The notes below the pieces were generated by a model. The model made no database searches. It saw only the letters and a list, made by a program, of their open reading frames with translations, and was not told where the DNA came from. Shown piece by piece: positions 1 through 6,420 of a stretch of DNA of 42,271 nucleotides. Made by a program: the position numbers and the translations under genes. This DNA is from DRVV01 sp964487415 (GTDB lineage: Archaea > Thermoproteota > Bathyarchaeia > Bathyarchaeales > Bathycorpusculaceae), in the NCBI GenBank assembly GCA_964487415.1, contig CAZAPQ010000091.1, forward strand, positions 1-42,271, written 5' to 3'. The first letter of the stretch is position 1. Every line of letters starts with the position of its first letter.

Positions 1-688
1 CTCTGAAATTTAGAAGGTAAGAGGCTAGGCGGATACCGGTTTCGTTACGGATGCCTTCCTCAACACCCTCAAGAAGAGTCTTTATGCATTGAGGATGAGG
101 GCCTTTATAGCCTTCTTTAGGCTTTTCTGGCAAGTTGAACCATTGGGGCTTAGCGAATTTCTCTTTGAACTGCTCGTAAAAATCAGCTATTTTAACGGGC
201 TCAGCTTCGTGGTAAATAGTGTAGCAGCCGCCTTCATAGCTTGAGGGAGCCATTATAACTAGCCCGTTAACATGCAGCTCTAAGCCCCACTCATTTTTCA
301 CGTTTATGTTTCCAGCGTTTTCAGGCTTGTCAATATAGACAAAAAAGTGGAATCCATGCGGAGTTTTCTCAATATATGTAGTTTGCAATTCTGGAAAGGC
401 TTTAACAAGCATTGTAAACGGATCAGTTTTAACCGGTGCATCTAAATCTGCATCCACATATGCAAACCAGCCTTTTTCTGTAGGCCCTAAAACAACCGCA
501 TAACCATTAGCCCCAGCCCAATCAAGCTTGTCGAATCCAGGATAAGCTTCGGTTTGCCATTTATACAATGACTGAACCCTTTTGCCTCCATCTTCAGATA
601 CGCTAAGCTTTAACGGGACTATTTGGAAGCCTTTATCGGCCCACCGTTTCGCGGCTTCAATTAGACTTTGCATGCTCATTCTGCTCAT
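1..688 (-). CDS. PrimPol-type replication primase/polymerase, N-terminal part (runs off the window edge)
   Basis: This reading frame is open from the ATG at 688 to the window edge (229 residues seen, C-terminus missing). The first ~170 residues look like the bifunctional primase/polymerase (PrimPol) domain of archaeal plasmids, viruses and proviruses. The acidic motif YVDADLD supplies D79 and D81, TPHGFHFF supplies H111 and H114, and GLELHVNG followed by APSSYEGG matches the third motif region. Residues ~198-229 resemble the PriCT domain that follows PrimPol. Such enzymes start and extend DNA during replication of mobile elements, often fused to a helicase, which would lie outside this window. 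The gene overlaps the small gene at 657-869 by 32 bases, and AAGGAG lies just upstream, so the two are probably translationally coupled. Other in-frame ATGs are at 679 and 673. The family call is strong; the host element is inferred. Confidence 0.82.
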   Translation of the reverse strand, partial: MSRMSMQSLIEAAKRWADKGFQIVPLKLSVSEDGGKRVQSLYKWQTEAYPGFDKLDWAGANGYAVVLGPTEKGWFAYVDADLDAPVKTDPFTMLVKAFPELQTTYIEKTPHGFHFFVYIDKPENAGNINVKNEWGLELHVNGLVIMAPSSYEGGCYTIYHEAEPVKIADFYEQFKEKFAKPQWFNLPEKPKEGYKGPHPQCIKTLLEGVEEGIRNETGIRLASYLLNFR

Positions 689-869
689 TCACTCCTTGCT
701 TAACAATCCACAACTTCACGGGGCTTTTAGTTTGAAAGCGCAGCTCGCAGCCTTCAGTTTTCAAAATGGCAACTTTGATTTTCTCATATGCCTTCAAAGT
801 TCCTCTACAGACAAAGGCAAAATAAAACACCGTTTCTTCCGGCTCAATTTCCAGCTCTTTCTGTGTCAA
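657..869 (-). CDS. small protein of 70 residues, first gene of the primase operon
   Basis: The start is a TTG at 869, preceded by GAGGTGA seven bases upstream, which is better placed than any ATG nearby. The 70-residue product is acidic at its N-terminus and mixed later, with no membrane segment or motif that I recognise. It contains a short predicted beta-strand run (VFYFAFVCRG) and two cysteines. Its 3' end overlaps the PrimPol start by 32 bases in another frame, so it should be translated together with the primase. Its position as leader gene of a replication operon suggests an accessory replication or DNA-binding role, but nothing in the sequence proves that. Confidence 0.6.
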   Translation of the reverse strand: MTQKELEIEPEETVFYFAFVCRGTLKAYEKIKVAILKTEGCELRFQTKSPVKLWIVKQGVNEQNEHAKSN

Positions 870-913
870 TCATTTTTCACCTCTTTTTGGCCGCTTAAAG
901 CGTAGGCGCCAAA

Positions 914-950
914 GTTTATATACATGTATGGAGTACACCTATGGTGTACT
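914..950. promoter_or_regulatory. TATA element and 19-bp palindromic operator between divergent genes
   Basis: TTTATATA at about 915-922 is a good archaeal TATA box for the rightward gene and puts its transcription start near 945. Immediately downstream is AGTACACC-TAT-GGTGTACT (932-950), two perfect 8-base inverted arms around a three-base spacer. It covers the predicted start site and ends two bases before the GTG at 953. A dimeric DNA-binding protein on this site would block the rightward promoter. The divergent winged-helix protein is the obvious candidate, which would make this an autoregulatory switch also able to affect the primase operon. The symmetry is seen directly; the binding protein is inferred. 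Confidence 0.7.
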
Positions 951-952
951 GA

Positions 953-2011
953 GTGATTAAGATGGGAACGATTGAAGATGTAAAGTTGAAAATCCTCGGT
1001 TTTCTAATGGAAGTTAAAGAGGCAAACGCTAAACAGCTTGAGGAAAAGGCTGAATGTGCAAACAAAACCTTTCTTAAAGCCCGCCAACAACTTGAACAGC
1101 AAGGCCTAATCCAAAAACGCTACCAAAACAGAAAGGAAGGCGGACTAGAAGCCATATACAGCATTCCGGAACGGAAGCAGCAAACAGTTAAAGTGATGCT
1201 CGAACGCGAGGCCCTAAAACGAGACTTTAACCAAAAAATCAGCAGCCTAAACAGCCCAGAAGACATAGAGTTTTACAAAAAGAAATTAGCTGAATTAGAG
1301 AGAGAACGCGAGAAACGTAAACTGTTAGAGCGTATTAGATGGTTTGAATCGTTAAAGGTTCTTCCGGCTAGGGCTGTAAGACAAAAGCTAGAGAAGATGG
1401 GCTTTAAACTAGAAGATTTCTTCCCGCCCCCAAACCATGGAAGCCCTAAATTACTCAATACTGGAGCAGATCCATGGCTTAACAGTTATTTTAAACCTGA
1501 AGATATTGAAATAAAACTACTCAAATTTAGAAAACCTACTCTTCAGGAAGTAAAAAAACTTATGCGCCTAAGACGTGAAGGAAAGGCAAAGGTGTTGTCA
1601 CCATTTGAAGCTCCACAATTTTTCTTTGGTCCAGGGTGGATAGCTTTAACCGCGGAGGATGTTAGAGGCTACATGATTGTCGGGGCCTATAAAGAGTTAC
1701 TTCAACTTTACCAAAAATATGCAAATCTCCAATTGCAAGAAATAAAAGAAGCGCTTCATCTTTCAGATAAAGATATTAAGGCTCTAGAACCCACGTTACG
1801 TGAAATGATATTCGAAGACATTAACCCACTACACCCATTAGCAACCGATAAAATTGTAAAATACATAATTAACTACCTTGTCAAAACCAAAAAGGATGCT
1901 TTGGAAAGAGTGAAAAGATTTTACATAGAATTTGGAGCAAATGAGAAAGATGCGGAAAAATGGGCTCGAGAGGCCATTGAAGAAGTCAAACATGCTAAAA
2001 TACTAAAATGA
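953..2011 (+). CDS. winged-helix DNA-binding protein with charged coiled-coil middle
   Basis: The product has 352 residues from a GTG at 953; the ATG at 962 is an equally possible start, and the mRNA would be nearly leaderless. Residues ~10-72 form a typical winged helix-turn-helix: helices around KLKILGFLMEV and AKQLEEKAE, a recognition helix near NKTFLKARQQLEQQG, then a basic wing. Residues ~75-125 are a highly charged helical or coiled-coil stretch. The remainder is helical with FFPPP and FFFGPGW segments I do not recognise. It is divergent from the primase operon across a perfect palindrome, so it is probably the element's regulator or a replication or partition protein. The unfamiliar 220-residue C-terminus may hold a second activity. 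Confidence 0.75.
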   Translation: MIKMGTIEDVKLKILGFLMEVKEANAKQLEEKAECANKTFLKARQQLEQQGLIQKRYQNRKEGGLEAIYSIPERKQQTVKVMLEREALKRDFNQKISSLNSPEDIEFYKKKLAELEREREKRKLLERIRWFESLKVLPARAVRQKLEKMGFKLEDFFPPPNHGSPKLLNTGADPWLNSYFKPEDIEIKLLKFRKPTLQEVKKLMRLRREGKAKVLSPFEAPQFFFGPGWIALTAEDVRGYMIVGAYKELLQLYQKYANLQLQEIKEALHLSDKDIKALEPTLREMIFEDINPLHPLATDKIVKYIINYLVKTKKDALERVKRFYIEFGANEKDAEKWAREAIEEVKHAKILK

Positions 2012-2147
2012 AAATTTAAACACTTTTGTTTCCTCTGCTTCACTTCTTACACAACCTGCACAACCTAAACTAAGCCCTGTGGCTACCTTCTCTTTGTTTG
2101 GTATTTCTTAAGAGTTTAAACATAAGACATAATCTTTAAACAGAGGT

Positions 2148-2306
2148 TTAAAAGTCTTCAAGGTATTTCGCCAAAAACAAGCAGTGCTCCGCCCTTGATA
2201 TGTCGCCCTGCTTTCGGAATTCCTCAGCTTTCTTTTTGAGGGCTTTGACTTTGCGTTCAAAATCACTTTTTAGGCGTTTTTCAACCGTTTTTTCAGCTTT
2301 CGCCAT
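2148..2306 (-). CDS. small basic helical protein, 52 residues
   Basis: This short gene is supported by a perfect GGAGG seven bases before its ATG at 2306. The 52-residue product is rich in Lys, Arg and Glu and should be almost entirely helical: MAKAEKTVEKRLKSDF, then a charged helix and a C-terminal GDISRAEHCLFLAKYLEDF helix. The last part resembles small helical hairpins in proviral proteins, but I cannot name a family. It is the last member of a minus-strand run of small genes starting at 3069, with a pyrimidine-rich gene-free stretch beyond its stop. The function is unknown; a nucleic-acid or protein-binding accessory role in the mobile element is a guess. Confidence 0.65.
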   Translation of the reverse strand: MAKAEKTVEKRLKSDFERKVKALKKKAEEFRKQGDISRAEHCLFLAKYLEDF

Positions 2307-2320
2307 CTATAAGCCTCCGC

Positions 2321-2449
2321 TCAACTCCATAAGGCCAGGGTTTTCGTAGCCCGGCAATAGTAAGCTTCAAATTCTGCTTGGCTGGTTTGTCCCTGCAAAA
2401 GGCGGTTGATTTTAGCCCTAATCTGCTCGAGGGCCCCTACAAAAGCCAC
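2321..2449 (-). CDS. possible 42-residue protein in the small-gene run
   Basis: From a GTG at 2449 to TGA at 2321, the frame encodes about 42 residues, beginning VAFVGALEQIRAKINRL and ending ATKTLALWS. The sequence is helical, with amphipathic character and plausible codon use. Its stop lies 14 bases before the ATG of the 52-residue gene, which suggests the same transcript. Against it, no Shine-Dalgarno sequence precedes the GTG, and an in-frame stop lies about 40 bases further upstream, so no longer version exists. Translation could be coupled to the gene before it. Confidence 0.35.
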   Translation of the reverse strand: MAFVGALEQIRAKINRLLQGQTSQAEFEAYYCRATKTLALWS

Positions 2450-2460
2450 GTTAGCGCTGT

Positions 2461-2541
2461 TTATAGATACCAGTTTCTGCCTTTAATAGACCGCCAATAA
2501 AACAGCCAATGTTGAAGGCCGCGTTTAATAAGGATTTTCAT
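2461..2541 (-). CDS. possible 26-residue peptide in the small-gene run
   Basis: The ATG at 2541 has AGGAG eight to nine bases upstream, and the frame gives a basic, tryptophan-rich 26-residue peptide (MKILIKRGLQHWLFYWRSIKG and five more). It sits between the 70-residue gene and the 42-residue frame on the same strand. A decoy ATG eight bases upstream gives only two codons. The ribosome-binding site is its main support; at this length the frame could be chance. Confidence 0.3.
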   Translation of the reverse strand: MKILIKRGLQHWLFYWRSIKGRNWYL

Positions 2542-2595
2542 TTCATCTGCTCCTTTGGGATTTTAACGAGAAGTTCAGCTTTGAAACACGCATTT

Positions 2596-2808
2596 TTAGC
2601 CTTCCAGGATCGGTTTAAGGTTAAATTTTTGCTTTAGCTCTTGCACGTTGAAAAAGGCAGACGTTTTAAGCTCGTCAAAGTCAGCCCTAAAAGTTTCAAG
2701 AATCACTTGGACGAAATATTTGCTAGGATCACAGCCTATAGCCTTCAAAAACTCGATAAGCGCTTTGGGCAGCTTCAAAATGATTTGCTCATATTCTACT
2801 TCCTTCAT
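2596..2808 (-). CDS. small helical protein, 70 residues
   Basis: The product starts with MKEVEYEQIILKLPKALIEF and continues into AIGCDPSKYFVQVILETFRADFDEL. The pattern of a beta strand (EQIILKLPK) followed by two helices resembles ribbon-helix-helix DNA-binding proteins, with KLPKALIEFLK as the strand-to-helix transition. It starts one base after the stop codon of the 86-residue gene upstream, so the two are an operon and probably translationally coupled. A CopG/Arc-like regulator of the element is a reasonable reading, but the fold assignment is mine and was not tested. Confidence 0.62.
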   Translation of the reverse strand: MKEVEYEQIILKLPKALIEFLKAIGCDPSKYFVQVILETFRADFDELKTSAFFNVQELKQKFNLKPILEG

Positions 2809-3069
2809 TTAGCAGACCTCCAAGAGGCTTAACTGTCGACCCCGAGTTTCCTCTTCCACATGGCCTATGTAAATCGTTAGCCCTCTGCAACTCTGCTTAT
2901 CGTCTATATCAAACCTTACATGACGGTCCTTATAACGAACCGTGAAGCCCCAACCATGATTAGCCTCGACTTGTTGCTGGTAAGCTGCGACAACCCGTCG
3001 CCGGAACTCAGGATCTTCCATAAGGAAGCTGATCTCAGGCTTAACACGGAACTTCACCATACCCATCAT
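2809..3069 (-). CDS. small protein of 86 residues, first gene of the minus-strand run
   Basis: The frame starts at one of three closely spaced ATGs (3069, 3066, 3060), with AGAAGGGG about 15-20 bases upstream. The product begins MMGMVKFRVKPEISFLMEDP and has a central aromatic/basic part (HGWGFTVRYKDRHVRFDID) that looks beta-rich, followed by GLTIYIGHVEEETRGRQ. No known motif is clear; the only cysteines are an isolated one and the last residue, which argues against a zinc finger. Its promoter region holds a perfect 14-bp palindrome shared with the divergent AbrB-type gene. The adjoining 70-residue gene starts directly after its stop. Function unknown. Confidence 0.6.
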   Translation of the reverse strand: MMGMVKFRVKPEISFLMEDPEFRRRVVAAYQQQVEANHGWGFTVRYKDRHVRFDIDDKQSCRGLTIYIGHVEEETRGRQLSLLEVC

Positions 3070-3094
3070 GCCGATTACGCCCCTTCTGTATTCA

Positions 3095-3132
3095 CTAGTA
3101 TATACTAGCGATATTCGTAATATTTAAATATT
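3095..3132. promoter_or_regulatory. two perfect 14-bp palindromes in a divergent promoter
   Basis: CTAGTATATACTAG (3095-3108) and AATATTTAAATATT (3119-3132) are each perfect palindromes, and each contains TATA-like sequence. They lie between the minus-strand small-gene operon (start 3069) and the plus-strand AbrB-type gene (start 3183). The first is correctly placed to be the TATA region of the minus-strand operon, the second of the plus-strand gene. Symmetric binding by the AbrB-like dimer would give mutual or autogenous control. AT-rich palindromes can occur by chance, so regulation is inferred. Confidence 0.5.
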
Positions 3133-3182
3133 TTGGTAAATACAAGTATAGACAAAGAATTAAAAGGACCGTGGGTAAAAAT

Positions 3183-3344
3183 ATGAGTATGCCTCGAACC
3201 AAAGACTTTGTAAAGCTCCGCAAGTCTGGAAACAGCCTTGTTATAACTATTCCAAAGGATATTTTAGCCACTTTAGGCTGGAAAGCTGAAGACGAATTAT
3301 TCATTGAAGTTCAAGACAAAACCTTAATTGTTAAAAAAGCGTAG
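3183..3344 (+). CDS. AbrB/SpoVT-type DNA-binding protein (antitoxin-like), 53 residues
   Basis: The product contains the swapped-hairpin AbrB/MazE signature: FVKLRKSGNSLVITIPKDIL, then a GWKAEDELFIEVQDKTLIVKK strand pair. This fold dimerises and binds DNA, as antitoxin of a toxin-antitoxin pair or as a regulator, and is common in archaeal genomes and mobile elements. In-frame alternatives for the start are GTG at 3171 and ATG at 3189. No recognisable toxin (VapC, MazF or similar) follows; only a 35-codon frame overlaps its end. It more likely acts as a stand-alone regulator on the palindromes at 3095-3132. Confidence 0.82.
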   Translation: MSMPRTKDFVKLRKSGNSLVITIPKDILATLGWKAEDELFIEVQDKTLIVKKA

Positions 3345-3435
3345 TAGAACAATAAACATTAGCGGCTGGTATCCGTCCAGCCAAGCATTATGCAAATACC
3401 TTTTAGAACTAAAACAACGCTATGGACAAGAGTAG
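3328..3435 (+). CDS. possible 35-residue protein overlapping the AbrB-type gene
   Basis: A frame from TTG at 3328 to TAG at 3435 overlaps the last 17 bases of the AbrB-type gene. It encodes a basic N-terminus, then INISGWYPSSQALCKYLLEL and a short charged tail. The non-random look of this stretch (an aromatic turn followed by an amphipathic helix) is the only coding evidence. It has no ribosome-binding site of its own, so it would need coupled translation. It could equally be the remnant of a longer gene. Confidence 0.25.
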   Translation: MLKKRSRTINISGWYPSSQALCKYLLELKQRYGQE

Positions 3436-3481
3436 GCATTTTGCACAGTTTGGGCTAGGCTGAAAGTTGCAGAAATGCCTA
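3433..3481. repeat. imperfect inverted repeat (13/14-base arms, 22-base loop)
   Basis: TAGGCATTTTGCA (3433-3445) and TGCAGAAATGCCTA (3468-3481) are inverted copies differing by one extra base. They can form a long hairpin at the downstream end of the AbrB-type gene. A second small stem, GAAGC/GCTTC (3522-3536), and GGCTGG/CCAGCC (3364-3382) lie nearby. This may be a transcription end, an element terminus or a replication structure; the sequence alone does not choose. Confidence 0.5.
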
Positions 3482-3560
3482 ATCAACCCGAGCTTATCCC
3501 AATAATCAATGCGGGGACTCTGAAGCCGGGTGCTTCCGACACTAAATTTGTAATTTGTTT

Positions 3561-4247
3561 TCAGTAGACAAAAGTTATTGTTATCATTAGTTTAATAGTG
3601 TATGGTGAGCTATTTTTAACGGTTACTTGTAGGTTTACGGGGAAGCTTAAATCAGCAACCGGAAAAAGTGCTGTGCTTGTATAATAATATTCGCCAGGTC
3701 CTGGAGTTAAATTTAAAGTTCCGCTTCTAGTTATGTATGGTTTCGAAGACAAGTTCACGGCTATTTCAATTCTATCTGGCAAAGCATATTCTGATGGAGG
3801 AATCATTTGAACTCTTACAAGCAATAACCCAGAATATGTCACAGAAAAACTCCAAGTTTTTTGTGTATCTGGTTGATAAATTAATGTTTCATTCGCGTAG
3901 AGTATAGACTTTTTCATAGCCACTATGGCCTTCAGATCCTCTATTTGAAGATACAAAGGCTCAATTTGGCCCTGCAGATCCCTTACTTGATTCTCCAGGT
4001 TACTTATCACTTTTTCCAGACCGCTTTTTTCCTCTTCAAGTCTTTTTACATTATTTTCTAGATCAGCTTTTTCACCTACGAGATTGACAACTTGATTTTC
4101 AAGATTAATAACTTGGCTTTGCAGATTTTTATTATCTGATTCTAGAGCATGTATCTTGTTTCTCAAGCTTACATTTTCGATCAGCATATACGTGCTTAAA
4201 GCTGCAAGAATAATTATACCACACACTATCAACAAAACTTTTTTCAT
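3561..4247 (-). CDS. membrane-anchored coiled-coil protein with C-terminal beta domain
   Basis: The product has 228 residues. Residues 4-23 are a single hydrophobic segment (VLLIVCGIIILAALSTYMLI) behind two lysines, so it is anchored with its body outside the cytoplasm. Residues ~28-112 are a heptad-rich coiled coil (repeated NLENQV, LEEEKSGLEKV, NLENQVRDLQGQ). The last ~110 residues are beta-rich, with NLTPGPGEYYYTS and several N-x-S/T sites, as expected of a cell-surface domain. AAGGTGA precedes the ATG, and a TATA box lies about 45-50 bases upstream. It stands alone and is flanked by diverged repeats, so it may have arrived by transfer. It looks like a surface or envelope protein of unknown role. 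Confidence 0.72.
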   Translation of the reverse strand: MKKVLLIVCGIIILAALSTYMLIENVSLRNKIHALESDNKNLQSQVINLENQVVNLVGEKADLENNVKRLEEEKSGLEKVISNLENQVRDLQGQIEPLYLQIEDLKAIVAMKKSILYANETLIYQPDTQKTWSFSVTYSGLLLVRVQMIPPSEYALPDRIEIAVNLSSKPYITRSGTLNLTPGPGEYYYTSTALFPVADLSFPVNLQVTVKNSSPYTIKLMITITFVY

Positions 4248-4284
4248 TAATCACCTTACCCCGATTTCACCCTAAACATTTTTC

Positions 4285-4306
4285 AAAATTTTATTTATAA
4301 AATTTT
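4285..4306 (-). promoter_or_regulatory. TATA region with 9-base inverted arms for the coiled-coil gene
   Basis: AAAATTTTA and TAAAATTTT (4285-4293 and 4298-4306) are perfect inverted arms, and the centre reads TTTATAAAT on the minus strand. Its distance to the ATG at 4247 allows a leader of about 20 bases containing the Shine-Dalgarno sequence AAGGTGA. The TATA role is likely. The symmetry may be chance given the base composition. Confidence 0.5.
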
Positions 4307-4992
4307 ACGTATTAGGATGTTGCTAAATTGGTTTTATTTCTTCTCTTATGTTTTTGTGGTAGTTTTTAGTCTCTAATTTCCGCTTAACTTTCTTAATGTG
4401 AAAATGGTTCTTCAAAGAATTTAAACAAGCTTAGGCTACCCTAAAAGCTGAAAAATGCTTAATCAGCCGAGTATATCACATTCACAGCCCCTCTAAAAGG
4501 CTCTAAACCCGCCGAGCTCATCATTTTAGAGACTTCCTAAAAGTTTTGTTTCGTAGGGCTGCACGAAAAACAGAAAAGAGGGAAATTGGCGGGAGAAGCC
4601 TCCAGTCTCTTTGGGGTTACAGCCAACACGCCAGCTCTTTTAAATAACATGCATGATTTTACTCACGTTTTCTGAAGATTTTGCGCTTTCCATGTCATCT
4701 GCATACTTAAAACATGCTTCCAAAATAGCTTTCAAAGTTAAGGTCTATCGTCTTTTTGCAGCATGTAGCCTATGCCTGCGTTTTATCTTTTTGCATACTC
4801 CCTTTAGGGCTCTAAATTGTCGACTTAAAAATCAAACAGATGCTAACGTGTAGCTGAGGGTTTATGTCGCTTTTTAATCCTAAAATAAGGTAAAAATATG
4901 CTTTTTATAGTCGAAGTTGCACTTTGAGTAAAATTTATCTTCAAATCCTGACCATTTTAGGACGTTAATTTAGGTTGAGAGAGGCGGCAGTA
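4307..4992. other. non-coding stretch between the coiled-coil gene and the KaiC-like gene
   Basis: I see no convincing gene in these ~690 bases; the longest plus-strand frame (4653-4853) has unlikely composition and no ribosome-binding site. Around 4585-4635 the sequence can fold: TTGGC and GCCAA pair at distance, and GGAG and CTCC form an inner stem, with a run of T near the end. That could be an unrecognised small RNA, but it matches no class I know. CTTTTTATAG at 4901-4910 is the likely TATA box of the KaiC-like gene. Confidence 0.45.
4450..4477. repeat. diverged copy of the 3471-3499 sequence
   Basis: AAAAATGCTTAATCAGCC followed by GAGTATATC resembles AGAAATGCCTAATCAACC followed by CGAGCTTATC at 3471-3499, with roughly three-quarters identity including one gap. 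The two copies, in direct orientation, bracket the coiled-coil gene. They may be old element ends or remnants of a duplicated short sequence; chance is possible. Confidence 0.3.
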
Positions 4993-6420
4993 ATGCCTAT
5001 TGAAAGGGTGAAAACCGGCATTGAAGGTTTTGATCAGCTGATCGGCGGAGGTTTTCCAAGGGATAGCTTAATACTCCTCTGCGGCAATGCTGGCACGGGC
5101 AAGACGATTTTTTCAGCTCATTTCCTCTATCATGGCGCTGCGAATCTGCTCGAAAATGGTGTCTACGTTAGTTTCGGAGAGAGCAGAGATGCTTTCTATG
5201 AGAACATGCAAAGCTTCGGCTTCGATTTTGAAAGGCTGGAGGAGGAAGATCGTTTTCGCTTACTTGACATGTTAGCAGTGAAGGAAGATGGAATCTCTGC
5301 AATCTTGAATATGATTATCGCGGCTGTAAGCAGAATTAATGCTAAACGACTAGTTATAGACTCTTACTCTGCTTTGTCCCAAGCATGCAAGGATCCCCTA
5401 GAATCAAGAATAATAATTCAAACGGTTGCTGGAAAAATCATGCGGGAGATGGGCTGCACAACCTTGCTTATCGAGGAGGTCCCCGTTGGAAGCGAGAGAA
5501 TAGGCTTCGGTGTTGAGGAATTCGTGGCTGACGGTGTAATAATGCTTAAGGCTTCGGAGTTGGAGGGCCGTCTCATCAGAAGCCTCAAAATCCTAAAGCT
5601 AAGGGGAACCAAGCTTAAGCAGAATAAATCGGTCTTCACGCTTGACGGCGGATTCAAAGTTTTCACCCCTTTTGAATATAAGCTCATAGAAAAGCCAAAA
5701 CGCTTCCAGCCTATTCCAGACAAGCCGGAAAAATATTCGACAGGAGCTATTTTCTTCGATGAAGTTTTAGGCGGCGGCTTGCCCAAAGGCTCAATAATGA
5801 TGCTTGAAACCGATGAGAAAATAGCAGTTTTTTGGCATAGTCTTCTTGTATGTCCAGTGGTCGCCAACTTCATAACGCAAGCCAGAGGTTGTGTGTGTTT
5901 CCCATCTATGGGAGTTGACCCTCTGTTACTTCGAAATGTTTACCGCCAGTACGGCATAACTGATGAAGAGTTGAAGAATCAGATGAGAATTTTTGTACCC
6001 TTTGCGGTGCATGATTCTCCCTTAAATGTGATCGCGGTAAAAGGCGAAAACTGGAAAGAGGACTTGGATAAATTCTTAGAAACTGGACGACAGTTTATTG
6101 AACAGACCAAACAACCTCCGATATTCCTACTGGGTGCAGACTCCTTGAAGACCATTTATGGTGAAGAACGCTGTGAGCAAATTCTCAACCTGTGTGCAAC
6201 CGAAGTTAGAAGGATGGGCGCTGTTGCCATATACATAACTAAAGCAGGCTATAGAGACTTGGCTATAAGGCTCAGCGCGTTGGCCGACACTTACATACGT
6301 CTAACGAGGAGGCATGGTTGCCTGTTGCTCTATGGTGTTAAGCCAAGGACACCCATATACGCTGTTGAAGTGGACGCTTCCAAGAGTTATCCGCTTCCAA
6401 AACTAACAGCTATATTCTAA
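4993..6420 (+). CDS. KaiC-like tandem RecA-fold ATPase, second domain degenerate
   Basis: The product has 475 residues from the ATG at 4993, chosen over an upstream TTG (4975) because GAGAGG sits eight to ten bases before it and the family starts with this I-x-R/K-V-x-T-G-I pattern. Domain 1 (1-230) has TGIEGFDQLIGGGFP, Walker A GNAGTGKT (31-38), VYVSFGES and Walker B RLVIDSYSA (D123). Domain 2 (from about 237) keeps GLPKGSIMML but replaces Walker A with ETDEKIAVFW, so it should not bind ATP in the usual way. Archaeal KaiC-like proteins act in signalling, motility control and other regulation rather than in a known clock. It stands alone behind its own promoter. The partner is unknown. Confidence 0.82.
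   Translation: MPIERVKTGIEGFDQLIGGGFPRDSLILLCGNAGTGKTIFSAHFLYHGAANLLENGVYVSFGESRDAFYENMQSFGFDFERLEEEDRFRLLDMLAVKEDGISAILNMIIAAVSRINAKRLVIDSYSALSQACKDPLESRIIIQTVAGKIMREMGCTTLLIEEVPVGSERIGFGVEEFVADGVIMLKASELEGRLIRSLKILKLRGTKLKQNKSVFTLDGGFKVFTPFEYKLIEKPKRFQPIPDKPEKYSTGAIFFDEVLGGGLPKGSIMMLETDEKIAVFWHSLLVCPVVANFITQARGCVCFPSMGVDPLLLRNVYRQYGITDEELKNQMRIFVPFAVHDSPLNVIAVKGENWKEDLDKFLETGRQFIEQTKQPPIFLLGADSLKTIYGEERCEQILNLCATEVRRMGAVAIYITKAGYRDLAIRLSALADTYIRLTRRHGCLLLYGVKPRTPIYAVEVDASKSYPLPKLTAIF

Noticed and set aside
582..905. Plus-strand open frame of about 107 codons opposite the primase operon start
   Set aside because: It is antisense to two frames with good ribosome-binding sites and primase motifs, and its own product is low in coding character.
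2551..2596. Minus-strand frame of 16 codons (MRVSKLNFSLKSQRSR)
   Set aside because: Too short to support and without a ribosome-binding site, although it would overlap the next start region.
4585..4635. Possible tRNA in the gene-free stretch
   Set aside because: No T-arm GTTCRA-type box, no acceptor pairing of seven bases and no anticodon stem could be placed.
4653..4853. Plus-strand frame of 66 codons in the gene-free stretch
   Set aside because: No ribosome-binding site or recognisable motif, cysteine- and phenylalanine-rich random composition, and no neighbour in an operon.
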